Below are positions 10,101-15,660 of a stretch of 31,805 nt of DNA, piece by piece (positions within the stretch are counted from its first letter, which is position 1; each line of letters starts with the position of its first letter). Location of the stretch: contig DEMS01000035.1 in assembly GCA_002359315.1 (NCBI GenBank), positions 1 to 31,805 on the forward strand, written 5' to 3'. Source of the DNA: Bacteroidetes bacterium UBA2664 (GTDB lineage Bacteria > Bacteroidota > Rhodothermia > Balneolales > Balneolaceae). The notes beneath the pieces were generated by a model that saw nothing but the letters and a program-made list of their open reading frames with translations, did not search any database and was not told the DNA's origin. Position numbers and translations under genes: made by a program.

Positions 10101-11465
10101 GTATTGAGCCGTGCGGGTGAATTGAGAATTCTCGGAGAAGATCGCAAAGTATTGATTACCTATAATATTCCTTATGGGTCAGAGATGCTGGTTGAAGAGG
10201 GCGATAAAGTGCCTAAAGGCATGCCGCTTTGTAAGTGGGATCCATACAATGCGCTGATCTACTCAGAAATTGAAGGTACGGTTGAGTATCGTGATATCAT
10301 TGAAGAGATCACATACACAGCGGATACCGATGCGCAAACGGGCCACAGAGAGAAAGTGATTATCGATACTCGTGACCGTTCGCTTGTTCCAACACTGGTT
10401 GTGAAAGGGGTGGACGATCGGATCAGAGAGAGTACGCTGCCGGTTGAAACGCATATTGTTGTTGAAGATGGTGAGAAAGTGAGTGCCGGACAGGCTCTTG
10501 CGAAGATCCCAAGGGCAGCATCGAAATCAAAAGATATTACAGCGGGTCTGCCGCGTGTTACTGAGCTCTTTGAAGCCAGATCACCGAGCGATCCTGCGAC
10601 TGTAACAGAGATTGACGGTATTGTGAAGATGGGTGGCCGTAAGAGAGGTTCTCAGGAAGTGATTGTGGAGAGCAAGGACGGCACCGATGAAAAACGATAT
10701 CTGATATCCTTGTCGAAGCATATCCTGGTACAGGAAAATGACTTTGTGAAAGCGGGTCAGGCGCTGTCGGATGGAACGATTCCTGCACAGGAAATACTCA
10801 ACATTCTCGGCCCATTTGCCGTGCAGTCGTATCTCGTGAATGAGATCCAGGAAGTGTACCGTCTGCAGGGTGTGGGTATCAATGATAAGCACATTGAAGT
10901 GATTGTGCGTACCATGATGCAGAAAGTAGAGGTGACGGATCCGGGCGATACGATGTTCCTTGAAGGCGATAAAGTGGATCGTTTTGAGTTGAACAACGTG
11001 AACGATGCGTTGATTGGTAAGTTTGTAGTTACCGATCCGGGTGGCAGTGAGCGTAAACTGGGAGCGATCCTTGACAGGCGTCAGGTTCGTGAGCAGAATA
11101 ATGAGCTCATTAAAGAGGGCAAAGAAGAGCTGCAGACACGGGAAGCCGAGCCTGCAATTTCCAAGCCGATTCTTTTGGGTATCACACGGGCGTCGCTGTC
11201 AACAGAGAGTTGGTTGTCTGCCGCATCCTTCCAGGAAACAACGAAGGTATTGACTCAAGCTTCTATTGAAGCGAAGAGAGATCTTCTGCGCGGACTGAAA
11301 GAGAATGTGATTGTCGGCCATAAAGTACCTGCCGGTACCGGACTGCTCAGCTATGATGAGCTGATTGTCGGGTCGAAGGCGGACTATGACGAAACCGATG
11401 AGGATATGCAGAAGGTGTTTGAGACGTTGGGCGCGGAGGATTCGCCTGATGAGGAGAATGAGTAG
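7161..11465 (+). CDS. rpoC: DNA-directed RNA polymerase subunit beta'
   Basis: This 1434-residue catalytic subunit carries the magnesium-binding loop [12 protein letters not shown] (about residues 471-482). The N-terminal zinc site is Cys66, Cys68, Cys81 and Cys84. The second zinc site is Cys817, Cys891, Cys898 and Cys901 ([13 protein letters not shown]). Trigger-loop and bridge-helix segments such as [20 protein letters not shown] are intact. The acidic C-terminus (EDSPDEENE) is unremarkable. Translation starts at TTG with a CGGAGG ribosome-binding site. A strong intrinsic terminator follows 6 nt after the stop. Confidence 0.98.
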   Translation: [1434 protein letters not shown]

Positions 11466-11471
11466 ATTTAA

Positions 11472-11501
11472 AGCCCTGATTTTTATCAGGGCTTTTTTTT
11501 T
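11472..11501 (+). terminator. Intrinsic terminator of the rpoBC operon
   Basis: A perfect 9-bp stem (AGCCCTGAT with ATCAGGGCT) with a TTTT loop is followed directly by an uninterrupted T-run. This is a textbook intrinsic terminator just after the rpoC stop. Confidence 0.95.
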
Positions 11502-11513
11502 GCGCTGCGCCCA

Positions 11514-12018
11514 CCCGGATTGCATCCGGGATGATTCGGGTTCAACCCTGAAGGGTTGTGATGGGGCGTGTGCCCCACCTGACGCCCGAATTGCATTCGG
11601 GGTTATTGGGATTCAACCCTGAAGGGTTGGGGTGGGGCTGGCGCCTCGCCCGAGTTGGTACTTGGGATTATTTGGGTTCAATCCTGGGGGGTTGTTTGGG
11701 GCTGGCGCCCCGTCCGAGTTGGTACTTGGGTTATTCATGTTCAACCCTGAAGGGTTGTTTTATTGGGCATGTCTATGAACCGATTTGCTTTAGCAAATCA
11801 ATGTGCTTAACCCCCAATTGCAAATTGGGGGTTAAGATGGGTGATAAACCCGAACCCCTGAAGAGGGGTTCAATGTGTCTGAGGGCAAAAACCTTTTTAG
11901 GACTGGCGGCCCCGGATTGCATTCGGGATGATTCGGGTTCAACCCTGTCGGGTTGTGATGGGGCTGATGCCCCACCCAAATTGCATTTGGGATTACTCAC
12001 ATTCAACCCAGAGGGTTG
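11514..12018 (+). repeat. Composite hairpin repeat, cluster I (six or seven units)
   Basis: This stretch between rpoC and the transposase holds tandem, diverged copies of a three-hairpin unit. Module B has stems such as CCCGGAT-TGC-ATCCGGG (11514-11530, 11585-11601, 11649-11666, 11714-11730, 11911-11927, 11975-11991). Module A is CAACCC-loop-GGGTTG (11543-11558, 11614-11629, 11679-11694, 11742-11757, 11940-11955, 12004-12018). Module C is GGGGC-loop-GCCCC (11562-11577, 11698-11711, 11960-11973, one degenerate). B and A are joined by an 11-13-nt linker resembling TTATTCRTGTT. No gene is supported here; open frames through the units are by-products of the repeat. Confidence 0.92.
11782..11871 (+). 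repeat. Three consecutive hairpins inside cluster I
   Basis: Three perfect inverted repeats follow one another here. They are GATTTGCT with AGCAAATC (11782-11799); a 14-bp stem CTTAACCCCCAATT with AATTGGGGGTTAAG around loop GCA (11806-11836); and GAACCCCT with AGGGGTTC (11852-11871). The middle one is a much-lengthened B module. The other two do not follow the B-A-C plan. Function is unknown; a structured RNA or single-stranded DNA substrate are both possible. Confidence 0.75.
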
Positions 12019-12116
12019 TTTTTTATGGTAGGAACGGTAAATACCTTAATTGTTTTTGTAAGGATCTTACTTTATCGTGTTCATATGAAGAAATAGATCA
12101 TTTCGATTTCGAATAG

Positions 12117-12560
12117 ATGAACAGTTACACGCAGTTGTTGTATCATATTATTTTTGGGACCAAATATAGGAGGCCTACTCTTATTAAAAGTGATAGGTTG
12201 ATTCTTTATAAGTACATATCCGGGCTTTTGAAGAAGAAGCGGTGTCATCTTTACCGAATCAATGGTGTAGAAGATCATATTCATATCCTGACTCATGTAC
12301 ACCCTACAATACCTTTATCTACTTTGGTTAAGGATATAAAGCTTGCCAGTCATTCTTTTATCAAACAACAAGGCATTTTACCGGGTTTTAAGGGATGGCA
12401 AAAAGGTTATGGTGCGTTTACAGTCCACAATAATGATAAGCATCGAGTTATTGCGTACATAAAGAACCAGGAAGCTCATCATGGCCGGATAACCTGGGAT
12501 GAGGAGATGGGAAAGCTATATGAAGAACATGGGATTGAACCCGGATTACATCCGGGATAA
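12117..12560 (+). CDS. Y1 (HUH) transposase, IS200/REP-associated type
   Basis: This 147-residue protein belongs to the Y1 transposase family, which cuts and joins single-stranded DNA through a covalent 5'-phosphotyrosine link at hairpin-flanked sites. The metal-binding HUH motif is His54-Ile-His56 (VEDHIHIL). The catalytic tyrosine is most likely Tyr114 in YIKNQEAHH. The length is complete for a single-domain Y1 enzyme, and there is no TnpB. Its last codons (GIEPGLHPG) are read from a B-module repeat at 12540-12556, and repeat modules lie on both sides. This suggests it is the enzyme that spreads or acts on the repeats. There is no clear Shine-Dalgarno. It may be a domesticated REP-associated transposase or a minimal insertion sequence. 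Confidence 0.9.
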   Translation: MNSYTQLLYHIIFGTKYRRPTLIKSDRLILYKYISGLLKKKRCHLYRINGVEDHIHILTHVHPTIPLSTLVKDIKLASHSFIKQQGILPGFKGWQKGYGAFTVHNNDKHRVIAYIKNQEAHHGRITWDEEMGKLYEEHGIEPGLHPG

Positions 12561-12653
12561 TTCATATTCAACCCAAATTGCATTTGGGATTTCTCATGTT
12601 CAACCCGGAGGGTTGTGGAGCTGGCGTCCCTGTCCCCAAATTTGGCAATTGGG
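12540..12653 (+). repeat. Composite hairpin repeat, cluster II
   Basis: B modules lie at 12540-12556 (loop TAC, overlapping the transposase stop) and 12572-12588, an A module at 12601-12615 (CAACCC-GGA-GGGTTG), a degenerate C module, and a final B-like stem near 12635-12653. At 12568-12588 the left arm of an A module runs straight into a B module, a junction consistent with recombination or template switching between units. From 12654 to 12726 nothing is recognised. Confidence 0.85.
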
Positions 12654-12726
12654 ATGGTTGAGGTATAACTCATAGGGATGTTTTCTTGGGCGAGTACTCA
12701 GTCATTAATACTTTACATACATTATA

Positions 12727-12761
12727 GTCGTTTTTACAAGTGATGGAGATTAACTACATTA
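12727..12761 (+). promoter_or_regulatory. Promoter/operator-like 35-bp repeat, copy 1
   Basis: This 35-bp sequence recurs at 13664-13698 with 33 of 35 bases identical. It contains TTTACA (12733-12738), a 16-bp spacer and TACATT (12755-12760), which fit sigma-70-like -35 and -10 boxes. It ends 5 nt before the ATG of the first toxin-antitoxin gene, so a transcript from this promoter would begin at or near that ATG and be nearly leaderless. The palindrome seen in copy 2 has two changed bases here. Confidence 0.55.
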
Positions 12762-12765
12762 TGAT

Positions 12766-13005
12766 ATGTCAGAAAAAGAACTCATAAAACAGATCAAAAA
12801 ACTTCCGACTGAAGCACAACAGGAAGCGGCAGACTTTGTTGAATTTCTTTCTAAAAAATATCTTCAGGAATCAAATGAAAATGATTCGAAGGGAAGAAAG
12901 TCTATTCTTGAGAACTCATTTAGGGGGATTTGGAAAGACCGTGAGGATCTTCAGGACAGCACCAAATGGGTCAGGGAACTTCGAAAAAGCCGTTGGAACA
13001 ATTGA
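12766..13005 (+). CDS. DUF2281/VapB-like putative antitoxin
   Basis: This 79-residue protein starts with the helix pattern typical of DUF2281 proteins (IKKLPTEAQQEAADFVEFLSK, residues 8-28). It ends in GIWKDREDLQDSTKWVRELR, a tail found in VapB-like antitoxins that normally partner PIN-domain nucleases. No PIN gene follows. Instead the next two genes are an MNT-HEPN pair, only 8 nt downstream. It may be a third component or regulator of that pair, or an antitoxin that lost its toxin. The 35-bp promoter-like repeat lies just upstream. The family assignment is by visible pattern; its DNA binding is inferred. Confidence 0.7.
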   Translation: MSEKELIKQIKKLPTEAQQEAADFVEFLSKKYLQESNENDSKGRKSILENSFRGIWKDREDLQDSTKWVRELRKSRWNN

Positions 13006-13013
13006 TCAAAAAA

Positions 13014-13295
13014 ATGAATAAGCTCGACGACATAAAAAAGAAAATCAGGCCGATCCTCAAAAAGTATGGCATCAAAAAAGCAGGAATTTTTGGTTCGTCT
13101 GCGCGTGGTGATTCTGTTGCAAATGACCTTGATCTGCTTGTAAAGATCGACAAAAAGATCAGTCTGCTTGAATTCATCGAGATTAAGCAAGAATTGGAAG
13201 ACGAATTGGGGATGAAAGTTGACCTGGTTGAATATGATGCCATTAAGCCCGCGTTGAAAGATAATATCCTCAGGGATGAAGTACCTGTTCTATGA
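13014..13295 (+). CDS. mntA: MntA-like minimal nucleotidyltransferase (antitoxin)
   Basis: This 93-residue polymerase-beta-fold nucleotidyltransferase has the signature IFGSSARGD...DLDLLV. Gly27-Ser28 and the metal-binding aspartates Asp38 and Asp40 are present, and a likely third acidic residue is in MKVDLVEYD. In characterised systems of this family, MntA blocks its HEPN toxin by transferring AMP units to a tyrosine. Nine residues separate GS from the DxD pair, about one fewer than in many relatives. An upstream GTG-type frame extension to 12966 would overlap the preceding gene, so the ATG at 13014 is preferred. It overlaps hepT by 4 nt (ATGA). Confidence 0.88.
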   Translation: MNKLDDIKKKIRPILKKYGIKKAGIFGSSARGDSVANDLDLLVKIDKKISLLEFIEIKQELEDELGMKVDLVEYDAIKPALKDNILRDEVPVL

Positions 13296-13636
13296 GCAAG
13301 AGAAAACCTGACGTCTACCTTCAGGATATTTTAGAGAGTATAGAACATATACAGAGGTTCCTTCTTGATGTGTCCGAAGATGAATTTTATGAAAATGTAG
13401 AGAAACAAGATGCTGTTCTTCGGAGATTGGAAATTATCGGAGAAGCTGTAAAGCACTTACCCGAAGAAATTCGAGTCAATAATCCGAATGTTCCTTGGCG
13501 TCAAATTGCAGGTATGAGAGATATCATTATTCATGAATATTTCGGTGTTACACTTGAAATGATTTGGATTGTTGCTTCAGAGGATATTGCGGAATTGAAA
13601 GAGACGGTCGAAAAAATTTTAAGCTCCAATAAATAA
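13292..13636 (+). CDS. hepT: HepT-like HEPN ribonuclease toxin (DUF86)
   Basis: This 114-residue all-helical HEPN protein is of the HepT/DUF86 family. The RNase motif R-x4-H-x-Y is intact: Arg76, His81 and Tyr83 in RDIIIHEYF. In studied relatives the Arg and His cleave RNA, and the Tyr is the residue modified by MntA, so both toxicity and its control appear possible. LRRLEIIGEAVKHLPEE (residues 43-59) is the usual second helix. The 4-nt overlap with mntA supports coupled expression and a working pair. Confidence 0.9.
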   Translation: MSKRKPDVYLQDILESIEHIQRFLLDVSEDEFYENVEKQDAVLRRLEIIGEAVKHLPEEIRVNNPNVPWRQIAGMRDIIIHEYFGVTLEMIWIVASEDIAELKETVEKILSSNK

Positions 13637-13663
13637 GCGAGTCGGTCACTAAAAAGCTAATCT

Positions 13664-13698
13664 GTCGTTTTTACAAGTGATGTAGATTATCTACATTA
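13664..13698 (+). promoter_or_regulatory. Promoter/operator-like 35-bp repeat, copy 2
   Basis: This is the second copy of the 35-bp element that precedes the DUF2281/mntA/hepT genes. TTTACA (13670-13675) and TACATT (13692-13697) are spaced 16 bp apart, and the spacer carries the perfect palindrome TGTAGATTATCTACA (13683-13697 region; 7-bp arms). An operator between -35 and -10 is the classic layout for autoregulated antitoxin promoters. It lies upstream of the HicB-like gene at 13775. Confidence 0.55.
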
Positions 13699-13702
13699 AT
13701 TT

Positions 13703-13762
13703 ATGATGGATATTCTCATAGATTTTGGTCGCAACAGTATTGATACCACTAAAACCATTTAA
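13703..13762 (+). other. 19-codon open frame directly behind promoter copy 2
   Basis: An ATG occurs at the same distance after the 35-bp element as the ATG of the antitoxin behind copy 1. It opens a frame of 19 codons (MMDILIDFGRNSIDTTKTI) that ends 12 nt before the HicB-like start. It could be a leader peptide, the stub of a lost antitoxin gene, or chance. No ribosome-binding site is visible. Confidence 0.25.
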
Positions 13763-13774
13763 AATTTAGCAATT

Positions 13775-14044
13775 ATGTTAGAGTATAAAGGATATCACGG
13801 AAAAGTTGAGTTTGATGAAGAAGCCGGTCTTTTTCATGGAGAAGTTGTGGGTTTACGAGATGTAATTACGTTTCAGGGTAAAAGTGTGGATGAATTAGAG
13901 CAAGTGTTTCGTGATTCTATCGATGATTATCTTGACTTTTGCCAAGAGCTAATCGAAGCTGAACGGCAAATTGCAAGGGGTGAAGTCGTTTCCCATGAAG
14001 AGGCTAAAAAACAGATAATGGAAAACCTTGCTAAATGGAAATAG
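13775..14044 (+). CDS. hicB: HicB-family antitoxin-like protein
   Basis: This 89-residue protein has the HicB-type fold pattern: YKGYHGKVEFDEEAGLFHGEVVGLRDVITFQGKSVDEL (about residues 4-41) is the usual degenerate RNase-H-like sheet. The following VFRDSIDDYLDFCQE helix is also typical. A basic C-terminal tail (SHEEAKKQIMENLAKWK) could be a DNA-binding or toxin-contacting segment. HicB normally neutralises the small RNA-binding toxin HicA, but no HicA-like frame is adjacent on either side, so this is probably an orphan. It converges tail to tail, 3 nt apart, with the next gene on the other strand. Confidence 0.75.
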   Translation: MLEYKGYHGKVEFDEEAGLFHGEVVGLRDVITFQGKSVDELEQVFRDSIDDYLDFCQELIEAERQIARGEVVSHEEAKKQIMENLAKWK

Positions 14045-14047
14045 TTG

Positions 14048-14260
14048 TCAATTACTGTTTCGTCTGGAGCGGACGGCTTCTACTTCGTTAGTGATCTCTT
14101 CAGGGCTTGGTACAGTTTCAGATTTGGAACGGAGTCTTTTCAATACTTCAGAAAAATCACTTTTTGTTGATTTACGAATAGCAATCAAATCTAAATCAGC
14201 AAGCTCTTTAAGCAGTTTCCTGGCTTTTGGATTTAATATATCTACTTTGATTGTTTCCAT
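14048..14260 (-). CDS. Small antitoxin-like protein, family uncertain
   Basis: This 70-residue acidic and basic mixed protein starts METIKVDILNPKARKLLKELADLDLIAI and ends in EEITNEVEAVRSRR. Small proteins with this pattern are frequent in Bacteroidota genomes next to RelE- or PIN-type toxins, so an antitoxin role is a fair guess. No toxin is present next to it. I cannot assign a named family with confidence. There is no terminator between it and the convergent HicB-like gene. Confidence 0.55.
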   Translation of the reverse strand: METIKVDILNPKARKLLKELADLDLIAIRKSTKSDFSEVLKRLRSKSETVPSPEEITNEVEAVRSRRNSN

Positions 14261-14298
14261 ATCTTAATGTACCAAATTGAACTTTTATGATACCGATC

Positions 14299-14610
14299 TC
14301 AGTTCTTGGATTTCGATTTATCAATATTTTCCAGGAGTGCTTCGGCTTCTTTGATTAGATCGTCGGCTCGTTTTTTGGCATCGGATACCACATCATCACC
14401 TTGTTTTTTTGCGTCAGATGCGATCTTTTCTTTTTCGGCTTTTAATTTATTGATGAGTTTGTTGATCTCTTCACCGTAAGCACTTACTCTATAAGAGACT
14501 TTTCCTCGCAGTTTAGACCCTGAATCGGGGGCGTACAGCAAAGCTATAATAGAGCCGACTGCCGCGCCTGTTATGAATCCGAGTGTGAAATCTTTTCCTG
14601 ATTTAGCCAT
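14299..14610 (-). CDS. YtxH-domain protein
   Basis: This 103-residue protein has the YtxH start: a glycine-rich hydrophobic segment GFITGAAVGSIIALLYAPDSGSKLRGKV (residues 11-38) that inserts in or contacts the membrane. A long charged helix of lysine, alanine, aspartate and glutamate (about 50-100) follows and may form a coiled coil. Members are often stress-induced; the molecular role is unclear. It is divergent from the aldolase gene, sharing a 132-nt AT-rich intergenic region that probably holds both promoters. Confidence 0.85.
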   Translation of the reverse strand: MAKSGKDFTLGFITGAAVGSIIALLYAPDSGSKLRGKVSYRVSAYGEEINKLINKLKAEKEKIASDAKKQGDDVVSDAKKRADDLIKEAEALLENIDKSKSKN

Positions 14611-14742
14611 AATGTTGAAACTTAGATTTACCTTTATTTTTTAAAAAATACATTTTTTTTTGATGAATAAACAGATTCTCTTTCTTACTTCTATGAGAAC
14701 ATCATTATATTCTAAAAATTCTAAACGAAAATTCCTGAACTC

Positions 14743-15402
14743 ATGAAATTTTTTATTGATACCGCCAATCTGGATGAAATTAAAGAAGCCAATGACCTTG
14801 GGGTTCTTGATGGTGTAACGACTAATCCGAGTCTTTGTTACAAAGTAGGGGTCAAGGATTTTGAAGGACATATCGCCAAAATTTGTGAAATGGTTGAGGG
14901 GGATGTCTCTGCTGAAGTGATTTCCACTACATACAAGGAGATTGTAGATGAGGGACGGAAACTTGCCAAGATTGCGGATAATGTAGTGGTGAAGGTCCCG
15001 CTGATCAAAGATGGCATTAAAGCGATCAAAACATTTAGCGAGGAGGGGATCAAAACCAACTGCACGCTCTGTTTTTCAGCAACCCAGGCACTGATTGCCG
15101 CTAAAGCGGGTGCTACCTACATCTCTCCGTTTATCGGGCGGCTGGATGATATATCAACGGACGGGATGGTGCTGATATCGGATATCGCCACGATTTATGA
15201 TAACTACGGGTTGACTACCGAGATTCTGGCGGCGAGTATTCGTCACCCGATGCATGTGCTCGAAGCGGCCCGGATGGGCGCGGATGTGGCTACCATGCCG
15301 CTGAGTGTGATCGAGCAGCTGCTGAAGCATCCGTTGACGGATCTTGGCTTGGAGCGGTTTCTGGCAGACTGGGATAAGCTGCAGGAGTCGCTGAAGGGGT
15401 AG
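14743..15402 (+). CDS. fsa: Transaldolase-like fructose-6-phosphate aldolase (TalC/MipB type)
   Basis: This 219-residue short transaldolase-family TIM barrel acts on sugar phosphates in the cytoplasm. The start MKFFIDTANLDEIKEANDLGVLDGVTTNPSL is diagnostic, and Lys84 in VVVKVPLIKDG is the expected Schiff-base residue. TNCTLCFSATQALIAAKAGATYISPFIGRLDD is also conserved. The family mixes true transaldolases and fructose-6-phosphate aldolases, and sequence inspection cannot tell which applies. The high-GC 3' end runs into repeat DNA immediately after the stop. Confidence 0.93.
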   Translation: MKFFIDTANLDEIKEANDLGVLDGVTTNPSLCYKVGVKDFEGHIAKICEMVEGDVSAEVISTTYKEIVDEGRKLAKIADNVVVKVPLIKDGIKAIKTFSEEGIKTNCTLCFSATQALIAAKAGATYISPFIGRLDDISTDGMVLISDIATIYDNYGLTTEILAASIRHPMHVLEAARMGADVATMPLSVIEQLLKHPLTDLGLERFLADWDKLQESLKG

Positions 15403-15408
15403 GTTGAG

Positions 15409-15545
15409 CTATGGCGTAGACCGTCCCACACACCCAAGGGACCTAGGTATGGCATGGACCGTCACCCCCAAGGGGTATAGGTATGGCAGATACGCTCCCC
15501 CCATCAAGGGTCATGGGTATGCGTAGTTCCTCCCCCCCAAATTGG
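15409..15545 (+). repeat. Four degenerate ~35-bp tandem repeats
   Basis: Units of about 34-38 bp begin with GTATGG-like sequence (about 15409, 15447, 15481 and 15517). Each contains a run of C followed by AAGGG or a related half-palindrome (for example ACCCCCAAGGGGT). The last unit merges into a B module of the composite repeat. Units are diverged and contiguous, without unique spacers, so this is not a CRISPR array. The function is unknown. Confidence 0.6.
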
Positions 15546-15659
15546 GATTTGGGGTTATTGGGGTTCAACCCGGAGGGTTGTGATGGGGCTGGCGCCCCAT
15601 CTATCCTGCTATCCCGCGAATTGCATTCGGGGTTATTCGGGTTCAACCCTGAAGGGTTG
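15533..15659 (+). repeat. Composite hairpin repeat, cluster III
   Basis: Two units lie between convergent genes: a B-like stem near 15533-15553; A at 15566-15580 (CAACCC-GGA-GGGTTG); C at 15582-15601, a perfect GATGGGGC-TGGC-GCCCCATC; B near 15613-15631; and A at 15644-15659. The second A ends one base before the stop codon of the sugar isomerase. It could serve as a bidirectional 3'-end hairpin. Confidence 0.88.
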
Positions 15660-15660
15660 G

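Noticed and set aside
11558..12031. Open frame of 157 codons through repeat cluster I, and similar frames at 15483-15848, 18171-18401 and 20144-20536
   Set aside because: They are translations of the hairpin repeats (recurring FNPEG-like peptides), have no ribosome-binding site and no family pattern.
12966..13295. Longer start for the mntA-like gene
   Set aside because: It adds residues encoded in the overlapping antitoxin gene; the ATG at 13014, just after that gene's stop, gives a protein starting at the usual place before the GS motif.
15409..15545. Possible CRISPR array
   Set aside because: Units are contiguous, diverged and without unique spacers, and no cas gene is present.
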